DNA of 64,000 bases from contig JBEULL010000001.1 in the NCBI GenBank assembly GCA_041287365.1, positions 1 to 64,000 of the forward strand, given 5' to 3'. Source of the stretch: JAQVIJ01 sp041287365. GTDB taxonomy: Bacteria > Desulfobacterota > Dissulfuribacteria > Dissulfuribacterales > DYLC01. Below, piece after piece: positions 1 to 8,163 of the stretch. The notes beneath the pieces were generated by a model. That model did no database searches and was not told the DNA's origin. It saw nothing but the letters and a program-made list of their open reading frames with translations. Both the position numbers and the translations under genes were made by a program. Every line of letters begins with the position of its first letter. Position 1 is the first letter of the stretch.

Positions 1-2
1 AT

Positions 3-278
3 GACATCACAAACACCATCACCAAGCCACCGGAAATCATCTTTGAAATCATTTCCAAAAATACTGCGCTTACAGATGAACAATATAAATTTGAACTTTA
101 CCAAAGAGAAGGCGTGCAATACTATGTGCTTTGTTATCCTGATCTAAAGAAGGCCAGAATATACAAGCTGATAGAAGGAAGATATGTCAAACAAGGGGAT
201 GTTACAGACGAAACCTTCATCTTCGAAGCAAAGTGCAGACCGGAGTTAACTTTTAAACAGATCTGGTTTAACAAGTAG
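3..278 (+). CDS. Uma2-like (DUF820) family protein, C-terminal part
   Basis: The reading frame is open from the window edge to TAG at 276-278, so the start lies outside the window. The visible 91 residues contain PEIIFEIISKNTAL, then D-E-Q-Y-K-F and GVQYYVL, the order expected for the C-terminal half of Uma2/DUF820 proteins (PD-(D/E)XK-like fold). This family is mostly of unknown function and is often abundant in cyanobacteria and environmental bacteria. A short inverted repeat GGCATA-AAA-TATGCC follows at 286-300. The family call rests on motif pattern only, since the N-terminal half is missing. Confidence 0.6.
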   Translation, partial: DITNTITKPPEIIFEIISKNTALTDEQYKFELYQREGVQYYVLCYPDLKKARIYKLIEGRYVKQGDVTDETFIFEAKCRPELTFKQIWFNK

Positions 279-427
279 CGGGAATGGCATAAAATATGCC
301 TAACACGAGAGCAACAAGTTAGTATAAAATAGGCACAGCAAGCCATGATCGCCGATATGGGCGCCAGGGTGATTGTGGAAATGCTGAGTGGCGCAACCGG
401 CCTTAATTTATAAGGAGGTATTATAAA

Positions 428-1150
428 ATGGATGTGATTCACAGTTACAGAGGCAAGGCAAGGGCAAAGGGATTGGCCATGACTCAGGACGGCTTTACGC
501 TGGTGGAGATGGCCATAGTGCTGGTGATCATCGGCCTGATTCTGGGAGCCGTTTTGAAGGGCCAGGAATTGATTGGAAGTGCTAAAGCCAAAAAGGCAGC
601 CAGTGATATGAACGCGGTTTTGGCGTCATTCAACAATTATTCCGATATGTACGGAGGTAGGATTCCCGGAGATGACGGCCCCTTGGATATATTGACTGCC
701 AGAGGCGGCTCCTGGGCCAATGTCACCAAGGCAGGCAACAACAATGGATCGCTCGATGTCACCGCAGCGAATACCTTTGCTGTTACAGGTGAAGGCGCCG
801 TCTTATGGCAGCATCTGTGGGCGGCCGCTCTTCCTGGAGGAAATCTGCCAAATACCGCATATCTTGCATCAGGAGCACCCGATGGAGTCGCCAAAAATTC
901 TTTCGGTGGGCTGATCGGAGTAACGAATGACGCTACCGTCATGGGCGGACTGACCGGCAATAAGATCTGTATGAGTCGAGTGCCAGGCAAAATAGCCGCT
1001 ATGATCGACTCAAATCTGGACGATGGGCAGCCAAATGGGGGGTTGTTAAGGGCTTCGGCAGGTTCAGCCACTGCTGATACCGCTCCAAATGCAACTGCAT
1101 CCACCTCATACAAGGAAACCGATTTTTACACCATCTGTTATAAAATGTAG
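428..1150 (+). CDS. prepilin-type N-terminal cleavage/methylation domain protein (type IV pilin/pseudopilin-like)
   Basis: A 240-residue protein. Residues 21-45 hold the class III signal: DG-FTLVEMAIVLVIIGLIL, with cleavage expected after G22, F23 as the methylated first residue and Glu at mature position 5. The hydrophobic helix that follows is typical of type IV pilins and type II secretion pseudopilins. The leader is rather long (22 residues); the ATG at 428 is chosen because a strong TAAGGAGGT stands just upstream, while the internal ATG at 479 has no good site. The C-terminal domain is Gly/Ala/Asn-rich with a Cys pair (residues about 181 and 237), possibly a D-region disulfide. No other pilus genes adjoin it. 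Whether it is a major pilin or a secretion pseudopilin cannot be told from here. Confidence 0.85.
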   Translation: MDVIHSYRGKARAKGLAMTQDGFTLVEMAIVLVIIGLILGAVLKGQELIGSAKAKKAASDMNAVLASFNNYSDMYGGRIPGDDGPLDILTARGGSWANVTKAGNNNGSLDVTAANTFAVTGEGAVLWQHLWAAALPGGNLPNTAYLASGAPDGVAKNSFGGLIGVTNDATVMGGLTGNKICMSRVPGKIAAMIDSNLDDGQPNGGLLRASAGSATADTAPNATASTSYKETDFYTICYKM

Positions 1151-1162
1151 TCAACAGCGCAT

Positions 1163-1936
1163 TCAATCATCTCCACCGCCCTTTCTCCTCTCTTCTCCTG
1201 TCTGCAAAAACGGCCTGAACAAGTCTATGGGAATGGGAAACAGGGTGGTGGAGTTGTTTTCGGAGGCTATCTCCCGCAGGGTCTGAAGATATCGAAGCTG
1301 TAATGCCTCGGGATACTGATGCAAAATGGCAGCGGCCTCGGCCAGACGCTGTGACGCCTGAAACTCACCTTCTGCGCCTATGATCTTGGCTCGCCTCTCT
1401 CGCTCCGCCTCGGCCTGTTTGGCCATGGCCCGCTTCATGGTGTCCGGCAGGTCTATCTCCTTTACCTCTACCTTGCTTACCTTAACACCCCACGGCTCAG
1501 TGTCCTGATCCAAAATCTCCTGCACCTTGGCGTTGATCTTGTCTCGCTCGGCCAGCAGTTCATCCAGCTCCGCCTGGCCGCACACACTACGCAAAGTGGT
1601 CTGCGAAAGCTGTGAGGTGGCAAAGAGATAATTTTCCACCTCCACCACCGCCTTCATGGGGTCAATGGCACGAAAATACACCACCGCGCTAACCTTTACG
1701 GAGATATTGTCCTTGGTGATGATATCCTGAGGCGGAACATCCATTGTGATGGTCCTCAGGTCCACCTTGCGCATCTTGTCCAAAATAGGAAGCAAAATGA
1801 TCATGCCTGGCCCCTTGACGGCCACCGCCCTTCCAAGACGAAAGATCACAGCCCTTTCATACTCGTTCATGATACGAATGGAAACCGCCAGGAATGCGAT
1901 GACCAAAACCAGAATCAGTGGAATGCCAGTCAACAT
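1163..1936 (-). CDS. slipin family SPFH/band 7 membrane protein
   Basis: A 257-residue stomatin-type protein. One N-terminal membrane segment (residues about 3-20) is followed by the band 7/SPFH domain: NEYERAVIFRLGR, GPGMIILLPILDKM, the VPPQDIITKDNISV stretch, and a C-terminal coiled helix rich in A/E/R (residues 165-205). Slipins oligomerise at the inner membrane in detergent-resistant microdomains and partner with NfeD proteins. Here nfeD lies directly upstream (24 bp gap) in the same operon, which supports the pairing. The ATG at 1936 has AAAGGAG nine bases before it. Confidence 0.93.
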   Translation of the reverse strand: MLTGIPLILVLVIAFLAVSIRIMNEYERAVIFRLGRAVAVKGPGMIILLPILDKMRKVDLRTITMDVPPQDIITKDNISVKVSAVVYFRAIDPMKAVVEVENYLFATSQLSQTTLRSVCGQAELDELLAERDKINAKVQEILDQDTEPWGVKVSKVEVKEIDLPDTMKRAMAKQAEAERERRAKIIGAEGEFQASQRLAEAAAILHQYPEALQLRYLQTLREIASENNSTTLFPIPIDLFRPFLQTGEERRKGGGDD

Positions 1937-1960
1937 ATTTTGTATCTCCTTTCAAAAAAA

Positions 1961-2623
1961 TCAAGCTGCCTTTTCTACCTCAAGGGTCATACCATTCACC
2001 GATTTAATCCTTATTTTGCTCCCTTCGTCCAATTCTTCTTCGCTCACGGCCTGCCAAAGTTCACCGTGCACAAAAACCATGCCTCCGTCAGATGTAACCC
2101 TTTTCTTGACCACTCCTTTGGCGCCGATCAATGCATTCGCACCACTCTGTTGTCTGGCCTTTTGAGCCGTTACGGCCAACCATGCCATGGCGATGAAAAA
2201 TACGCTGAACGCCGCAACCATAATCCAGACCAACTCTCTGGCCACTGCAACCCCTGTATTTTCTGTATCGAACAACATGAATGACCCCATAAGCAGGGAA
2301 AGCACGGCCCCTGCTCCTAATATCCCATGACTTGTGATAAACAACTCGAGCACAAAGAGCAGAAAGGCAAGTGACATCAGAAGCAGACCAGTCCATGTCA
2401 CAGAAAGCATGTGGGCGATATAAAGCCCCAATGCCAACAAAATGGCGCCAAAAACCCCAGGGAATATGGAGCCTGGGTGTGCCAGTTCTCCAAACAGACC
2501 CGCGGCACCCAGAAGCAACAGTATGTAGGCAAGATTAGGATCCACTATTTCTGCAAGCCAGCTATGCGCTAGACTGCCGGAAGATGCCACAGACAACACT
2601 ATAAGAGGCATGGTTATATTCAT
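1961..2623 (-). CDS. NfeD family membrane protein
   Basis: A 220-residue protein from the ATG at 2623, whose first bases overlap the upstream lptF stop as ATGA, suggesting translational coupling; an in-frame GTG/ATG further upstream would run inside lptF and is not used. It has about four to five membrane segments (NLAYILLLLGAAGLFGEL, GVFGAILLALGLYIA, GLLLMSLAFLLFVLEL and two more), then an OB-fold soluble tail (residues about 160-220) with LIGAKGVVKKRV and HGELWQA, the signature of NfeD. The N-terminal serine protease domain of long NfeD forms is absent. It is probably the partner of the slipin gene just downstream. Confidence 0.92.
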   Translation of the reverse strand: MNITMPLIVLSVASSGSLAHSWLAEIVDPNLAYILLLLGAAGLFGELAHPGSIFPGVFGAILLALGLYIAHMLSVTWTGLLLMSLAFLLFVLELFITSHGILGAGAVLSLLMGSFMLFDTENTGVAVARELVWIMVAAFSVFFIAMAWLAVTAQKARQQSGANALIGAKGVVKKRVTSDGGMVFVHGELWQAVSEEELDEGSKIRIKSVNGMTLEVEKAA

Positions 2624-3714
2624 TTCAGAAGTCCAAGAGGGCCGTTTTTCTGCAATCTGTATATCAGCAAACCGGCCAAGGCTATTACAACCACATTTGG
2701 AGACCAAACGAGCAAAAATGCGGAAGCTGCGCCTGAATCCGAAAGATTGGACACCACCACCATGGCGGAATAATACAGCAAAAAGGCCAGTAAGCCCATG
2801 GACAGCACAGAAGAAAACCCTGCGCGGCCAAAGGAAACACCAAGGGGAAGGGCCAGCAAGCCGAGGGCGAACACAGAAAAAGGCAGAGCAAGGCGCTTGT
2901 GAAGCTCAGTCAGTAACATGGGACGCCTTTGGGCCTGCTGTGGATTCGAGGTCATTCGCCAGAGCTCGCTGAAAGGCAGGTCGCCCCGTGAAACCTGTGT
3001 GGAATCCGAACCAAGCTGCAATTTCAGAGTATATTTTTCAAACACCAGGATATCCGTTTGAGTCAGGTCATCACTTGCCCTGCTGAGTACACCATCATAC
3101 AGAGAAATGGCGGCACTGCCTTTGCCTGCAAGTATCTCACCGGATTTTGCCATAATCTGCACTTTTGCATCCTGTCTTCTGGAATCCTGAAGGAATACAC
3201 CCTCCATGCGCTTTCCTTTGTCTGTTTCGGCATGTGTGTAGATCACAAGTCCATTGACAGGCGAAAAAAATTGTCTGACGGGTATGCCCCCTGCCAGCAC
3301 CTTCTCGGCCATTTCAGCCATAAAACCCTTGGAAGCAGCCTTGGCCATGGGCACAAGAGATGTGGAGAGATAGAGGGAAAGGAGAGTCAGCACGAAAGAA
3401 AATAAACAAAATATGAGCGCGATTGACCTGATGGAGACACCACAGGCAAACAGGGCGACCAGCTCGTTGTCGCGAGAAAGTCTGAACATTACTATCAGCA
3501 ATGAAAACAGAACGGACATGGGAATGATGAATGTCCAGAAGGTGGGGAGCAGCAGAGATATAAAATGAAAAATATCGGCGACTCCGCTTACAGTGGACAA
3601 AAAAGGTACCACCATGGGCAGCAGACGGCCCAACAGAAACATGCCGTTCAATCCCAGAAACACAAAGACAAACGGAGGCAAAAACTCCTTGAGGAACATG
3701 CGGAATAGAGTCAT
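2620..3714 (-). CDS. lptF: LptF/LptG (YjgP/YjgQ) family permease, most like LptF
   Basis: A 364-residue inner-membrane permease of the LPS export machine. It has three N-terminal membrane segments (about 10-110), a periplasmic beta-jellyroll region (about 120-265) and three C-terminal segments (about 275-355), with the family sequence ELHKRLALPFSVFALGLLALPLG at the fourth helix. In the known LptB2FG complex it pairs with LptG and the ATPase LptB. Here it stands without an adjacent lptG and instead heads an operon with nfeD and slipin. The lptB, lptA and lptC genes lie 27 kb away. The F versus G assignment is less sure than the family. Confidence 0.88.
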   Translation of the reverse strand: MTLFRMFLKEFLPPFVFVFLGLNGMFLLGRLLPMVVPFLSTVSGVADIFHFISLLLPTFWTFIIPMSVLFSLLIVMFRLSRDNELVALFACGVSIRSIALIFCLFSFVLTLLSLYLSTSLVPMAKAASKGFMAEMAEKVLAGGIPVRQFFSPVNGLVIYTHAETDKGKRMEGVFLQDSRRQDAKVQIMAKSGEILAGKGSAAISLYDGVLSRASDDLTQTDILVFEKYTLKLQLGSDSTQVSRGDLPFSELWRMTSNPQQAQRRPMLLTELHKRLALPFSVFALGLLALPLGVSFGRAGFSSVLSMGLLAFLLYYSAMVVVSNLSDSGAASAFLLVWSPNVVVIALAGLLIYRLQKNGPLGLLK

Positions 3715-3744
3715 AGCATTTATATTGTAAAAAAAAAATTAAGA

Positions 3745-3772
3745 TTGAAACTTATACTAACAGGATTATACT
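3745..3772 (+). promoter_or_regulatory. putative sigma-70 promoter of the chemoreceptor gene
   Basis: TTGAAA (3745-3750), a 16-base spacer and TATACT (3767-3772) lie about 50 bases ahead of the chemoreceptor start, in the intergenic space between divergent lptF and the chemoreceptor. The match is good but only read by eye. Confidence 0.5.
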
Positions 3773-3821
3773 TACACCAAATTTATGGTGTGCTGCAATA
3801 AATTCTTTCAGGAGGGCTATA

Positions 3822-5564
3822 ATGTCTTTTCTCAAACAACTCGGTCTGGCTCAAAAAATCATTCTGCTGGTCTCAATAGCCGTGATCTTTTCCACGATCT
3901 TTACCATCGGCATAACAGGCTACAAAGAGCAGGAGATGATCAAGCAGAACATAGTCAATCAATCCAGGGTCATTTTGTTGCAGGCCGAATCCATGCGAGA
4001 CATCACCGCTGACCTGAATCAAAGCGGGGCATTTGCAGAATACATCAAACAACTGAAACAGGATATGGCCTCCTCTGACCCTGCCAAACGCAAAGAGGCC
4101 ATAGCCAAATTCTTGCCCACCGTGCCTGTGGTGAACGCCATGGTCATGCTGGCCAAAAATGCCGATGAAGGCGGTTATCTCATGCGAGTACCCAAGGAAT
4201 CCCCTCGAAATCCCATAAATCAACCAGATGAGGTGGAACGGCGTGTCTTGCAGGAACTATCGGCCAAGGGCCAAAAAGACATGGTCATCTTTGATGAATA
4301 TCTCGATCCCAAAACCAATCAAAAACGTTCTGCAGCCCGCTACTTCCGTCCCATTGTGCTTACCAAGGAATGCGAGGCATGTCACGGCGATCCAGCCACA
4401 TCCAAGGAACTCTGGGGCAACAACAATGGAATGGACCCCACAGGTGTTCGCATGGAAGGCTGGAAGGCCGGAGAGGTACACGGCGCATTTGAACTCATTT
4501 ATTTTCTCGATACCCCCATGTCAGAACTTCGCAAAAATCAACTTTATGTCATTGTAACCAATATAATCGTCCTGTTGATTTTGTTCGGGCTCATTTCATG
4601 GCTTGTACGCAACATCATCGGCGAACCTCTCGGACGCATTCTGAAAGAGGCCGAGCGCATCACTCGAGGCGACCTCTCATCCGATATCCCCGACACAGGC
4701 TCCAGGGATGAAATAGGCCGACTTTCCATGATGTTCGCTCAGATGATTGCAGGGCTGCGTGAACTCATAGGCAATGTCAAGAGCGAGGCAGAGCATGTGT
4801 CCAATAGCTCCCGCAATCTGTTGCAAAACAGCGATACCCTCTCAAAGGACAGCATGGCAGCCGCAGACAAGGCCCAAAATGCCGCTCGTGTGAGCGAAGA
4901 GGCCAGCAACAATATCAACTCCATAGCCTACGCGGTGGAACAATTCTCCATCGCATCACAGGAGATCGCCTCCAATGTCTCCAAGGCGGCAGGAATCAGC
5001 AATACCGCCAAGAACAAGATGGAGGAGTCCAGTGAATCCGTCATGCAACTCGGCGAACACTCGCAAAAGATAGGCATGGCCATACGTCTCATAGGAGACA
5101 TCGCAGGGCAGACCAATCTGCTGGCCTTAAACGCCACCATAGAAGCGGCTCGCGCAGGTGAAGCCGGAAAGGGCTTTGCTGTAGTGGCCAATGAGGTAAA
5201 AGAATTGGCAAAACAGACAGCTCAGGCAGCGGAAGAGATCACGCGCATGGTGCAGACCATTCAAAGCGGCAGTGAACAGGCCATAGATGCCATCAAGGAA
5301 GTACAGGAGATCATCGATCAGTTGAATGACATAGATAACACCATCGCATCCGCAGTGGAGGAACAGACCGCCACAGTAAGCGAGATCACCTCCAATATCT
5401 CAAATGCGGCTGAAGGCACCAAACACGTATCTCAGATCATCGCAGACGTTTCAACTGTGGCGGGACAGGCATCAAATCACGCAATGGACACTATCGAGCA
5501 GGCAAAAAGGCTCTCCGATATGGCGGAGAAGCTCCTGCGTATAACACAACAATTCAAACTTTGA
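3822..5564 (+). CDS. methyl-accepting chemotaxis protein with periplasmic heme-c (Tll0287-like/DUF3365) sensor domain
   Basis: A 580-residue transmembrane chemoreceptor. The first membrane helix is at about residues 12-34, the periplasmic sensor at 35-238, the second helix at 241-262 and the HAMP domain at about 262-315. The cytoplasmic signalling part follows, with the conserved hairpin tip (IGDIAGQTNLLALNATIEAA) near residues 425-445. The sensor carries C184-E-A-C187-H188, a CXXCH site for covalent heme c, in the setting RYFRPIVLTKECEACHGDP typical of Tll0287-like/DUF3365 domains. It would sense redox state, oxygen or another heme ligand and signal through CheA/CheW. A strong GGAGGG ribosome site precedes the ATG at 3822. 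Ligand identity is not visible. Confidence 0.93.
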   Translation: MSFLKQLGLAQKIILLVSIAVIFSTIFTIGITGYKEQEMIKQNIVNQSRVILLQAESMRDITADLNQSGAFAEYIKQLKQDMASSDPAKRKEAIAKFLPTVPVVNAMVMLAKNADEGGYLMRVPKESPRNPINQPDEVERRVLQELSAKGQKDMVIFDEYLDPKTNQKRSAARYFRPIVLTKECEACHGDPATSKELWGNNNGMDPTGVRMEGWKAGEVHGAFELIYFLDTPMSELRKNQLYVIVTNIIVLLILFGLISWLVRNIIGEPLGRILKEAERITRGDLSSDIPDTGSRDEIGRLSMMFAQMIAGLRELIGNVKSEAEHVSNSSRNLLQNSDTLSKDSMAAADKAQNAARVSEEASNNINSIAYAVEQFSIASQEIASNVSKAAGISNTAKNKMEESSESVMQLGEHSQKIGMAIRLIGDIAGQTNLLALNATIEAARAGEAGKGFAVVANEVKELAKQTAQAAEEITRMVQTIQSGSEQAIDAIKEVQEIIDQLNDIDNTIASAVEEQTATVSEITSNISNAAEGTKHVSQIIADVSTVAGQASNHAMDTIEQAKRLSDMAEKLLRITQQFKL

Positions 5565-5580
5565 TCTTCAAAAATACAAA

Positions 5581-5603
5581 AGGGGGCATTCGGTATGCCC
5601 CCT
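5581..5603. terminator. hairpin terminator after the chemoreceptor gene
   Basis: AGGGGGCAT, a short TCGGT loop, then ATGCCCCCT, beginning 17 bases after the chemoreceptor stop. The stem is strong; the bases after it are CTGTCTTC rather than a clean T-run, so it may be an inefficient terminator allowing some read-through into dnaG. Confidence 0.6.
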
Positions 5604-5630
5604 CTGTCTTCTATCAATTAATTTTTCACC

Positions 5631-7403
5631 ATGGCATTTCAGCATATCCCAGACGCTGTTCTTCAAGACATACTCAACTCCGTCAACATCCGTGAGGTCA
5701 TTGAAGGCTATGTACCTCTGAAAAAAAGCGGCCAGAACTGGACAGGGCTATGCCCATTTCATGCCGACACAGACCCATCTTTTTCAGTCAATGAATCCAA
5801 ACAGATATTCTATTGTTTTGGATGTGGCCAGGGTGGAAATGCAATTTCTTTTTTGACAAAGCTCAAAGGCATCAAATTCACAGAGGCAGTGCAGGAACTG
5901 GCAAAACTTGCAGGTAAAACCCTTCCGATTCAGCCGCTTTCTCCCATGTCCCAACACCGCAAAAAGGAACACGATGAGCTTATTCGTGTCAATGAAATGG
6001 CTGTGGCATTCTATCATGACCAGCTTCTGCACTCCGGAAGGGCCGCGGCGGCAAGGGAATACCTGAAACGTAGAGGGCTGTCCTCTGCAATAATCCAACA
6101 GTTCCGCATGGGATATGCACTAGATACGTGGGACAGCCTTTTGTCACATCTCAAAGGTCACGGAATTGACTTAAAACTCGGCCTATCCGCTGGTCTATTG
6201 ATACAGAGAGAAGACGGTTCCGGCATGTATGACCGTTTCAGAAACCGCATCATATTCCCCATTCAGGACAGGTTCGGAAATGTAATCGCAATAGGCGGCA
6301 GGTCTCTGGAAGACACCATGCCCAAGTATCTGAATTCTCCTGAAACCCCCATATATAAGAAAAGCAGCTCACTTTACGGCCTCGCCGCCAACAAAAACGC
6401 CATATTACAGCATGGCTACGGATATATCGTCGAAGGTTACATGGATCTTCTGGCACTGGTACAGGCCGGAGTAAAACCAGTGCTGGCCACACTTGGCACA
6501 GCCCTTACAGAGGAGCATATAAAAATCTTGAAGGGACTGGTCAAAGACTGGACACTGGCATTTGATGGCGACAACGCCGGTATCAACGCCACGCTTCGCG
6601 CAATACCCCTTTTTTATGCAGCAGGACTGCGTGTAAAGGCATTTATACTGCCTGAACAGCATGACCCGGACACATTTATCCGCAAGCATGGCCCGGAGAT
6701 ATGGGAGATGCAGGCGGCAGGCGCCCTTTCCGGACTGGACTTCCTGCTGGAACACGGCATCAGGACACACGGCGATTCTCCTGAAGGCAAGGCACAGACA
6801 CTTGACGAGGCCATGAATCTCATTCAGCTCATTCAAGACCCTGTGCGAAAGGCCCTGGTCATAACCCATGTGGCGCAGAGCATGGGCGTCAAAGAAGACA
6901 GTCTCTGGCGCAAGCTCGAAGATATGCCTGCCAAGCGGAATCAGACATCGCCTGAAATAGGCGGAATGGGCATGAAAACCAACACCAGCCATGCGATAAC
7001 CACGGGCAATCGGGCCGACCAGGAACTGCTGGGATTCATACTGAATCAACCCCGTGTGCTTCCATTGTTTCTGAATGCATCGCTGGAGATATGGTTGACC
7101 GATTCCGTGCTGAAAGGGCTGTGGCTCGCACTGACACACCACTACAGCATATACGGCAAGCTAACTCCTGAAAGTCTGGCGGAAGACCTGGAATCCATGC
7201 CGCATCTCAGGGAAGCACTTCTGAATATCCTCAAAAAAACACCACCCTGCGAAGACATAGAGGCAATGACCGAAGGCATGCTGAGGTATTGCGAAAGGCA
7301 GAAGAAAAAGGCCTTGAGACAGGGCATACAAGAACAGATACTTGCCGCACAGACCGACGAAGAACGTGAAAAACTGCTCAAAAAGATGCAGGCATTGACC
7401 TGA
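5631..7403 (+). CDS. dnaG: DNA primase DnaG
   Basis: A 590-residue bacterial primase that makes RNA primers at the fork. The zinc-binding domain at the N-terminus shows C41-P-F-H44 and C62-F-G-C65. The RNA polymerase core includes YDRFRNRIIFPI and GGRSLED, and the TOPRIM part contains VEGYMD (E268) and AFDGDNAG (about 310-317). The C-terminal region (about 440-590) corresponds to the DnaB-interacting domain. In many Desulfobacterota dnaG sits beside rpoD; here no rpoD follows, and the next gene is an unrelated small membrane protein. Confidence 0.97.
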   Translation: MAFQHIPDAVLQDILNSVNIREVIEGYVPLKKSGQNWTGLCPFHADTDPSFSVNESKQIFYCFGCGQGGNAISFLTKLKGIKFTEAVQELAKLAGKTLPIQPLSPMSQHRKKEHDELIRVNEMAVAFYHDQLLHSGRAAAAREYLKRRGLSSAIIQQFRMGYALDTWDSLLSHLKGHGIDLKLGLSAGLLIQREDGSGMYDRFRNRIIFPIQDRFGNVIAIGGRSLEDTMPKYLNSPETPIYKKSSSLYGLAANKNAILQHGYGYIVEGYMDLLALVQAGVKPVLATLGTALTEEHIKILKGLVKDWTLAFDGDNAGINATLRAIPLFYAAGLRVKAFILPEQHDPDTFIRKHGPEIWEMQAAGALSGLDFLLEHGIRTHGDSPEGKAQTLDEAMNLIQLIQDPVRKALVITHVAQSMGVKEDSLWRKLEDMPAKRNQTSPEIGGMGMKTNTSHAITTGNRADQELLGFILNQPRVLPLFLNASLEIWLTDSVLKGLWLALTHHYSIYGKLTPESLAEDLESMPHLREALLNILKKTPPCEDIEAMTEGMLRYCERQKKKALRQGIQEQILAAQTDEEREKLLKKMQALT

Positions 7404-7604
7404 CCACCCTCTGTGCCAGTAATGGCTGAGACATCTTTCCTCTTGTTAAATTGGAGTGTGGGGCATTCCATATAACTATACAATTTTGTGATACAGTTAT
7501 AAAAACAGGACGCAAACGGCTGTTCAGGATAACTGAAATTTCAATACAGTAGAGACAAAGAAAAAGATATTAAAAAGAAAAATGGACAGAAGCAAAAGGT
7601 CAAT

Positions 7605-8000
7605 GTGCCGGTCTTATGGCGTATTTGTCTGTGGTGCTGCATGATTCTCTTGGGTTTTTCCCTGTTTGTGTTTATGCTTCGCAAACAGGGTGTATCGTTT
7701 TCGATTGTCGCTGGTCAGAATACAGACCCTTACTTCTTTGCCGGAGTGTTCAGCATTTTGATTCCTCTGTTTACGGGGTTTTTTCTCGAAATGATTATGG
7801 TTGGCATTCGCGCTAAAAAATCCGCTTTGGAGATCACAAAGGATGTGGGCAAGGATGTCGCAGCAGCAACTGCCGTCGCTTTGCTCGACGTTATAATAGG
7901 CGGAGGCGGTTCCGCTGACAACAGAACTTCAGGCGATGGAAGGGCAAGCGGAGGCGGAGGCGGAGCTTTCAGCGGAGGCGGGGCATCTGAAGGGTTTTGA
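7605..8000 (+). CDS. hypothetical membrane protein with Gly-rich tail
   Basis: A 131-residue protein that I do not recognise. It has two membrane segments (about 5-25 and 41-64), then a short cytoplasmic-looking helix (AKKSALEITKDVGKDVAAATAVALLDVI) and a C-terminal tail of runs such as GGGGS, SGGGGGAFSGGG ending in GGGASEGF. Gly-rich tails of this kind also end some TPM-domain and tail-anchored bacterial membrane proteins, but no such domain is present. The GTG start at 7605 is picked for AAAGGT six bases upstream; the frame stays open to 7533, so a longer form with a non-ATG start is possible. Confidence 0.6.
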   Translation: MPVLWRICLWCCMILLGFSLFVFMLRKQGVSFSIVAGQNTDPYFFAGVFSILIPLFTGFFLEMIMVGIRAKKSALEITKDVGKDVAAATAVALLDVIIGGGGSADNRTSGDGRASGGGGGAFSGGGASEGF

Positions 8001-8163
8001 AAAAATTCGGCAAATGGATTGAAACGACAACCTAACAGGCGAACGGGCCGAATATGGCAAGGAAATTTTGCCGATGCCGTCTGCAAAATTGAGCTGGAGT
8101 CATTTTTATGCGATTATTCGTGCCAATAATTACATGAGTCTCTAATTTCGGAGTTTGAATTAA

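Noticed and set aside
345..413. 22-residue frame ending GATGLNL upstream of the prepilin
   Set aside because: Too short and without a ribosome site; may be a gene remnant but cannot be supported.
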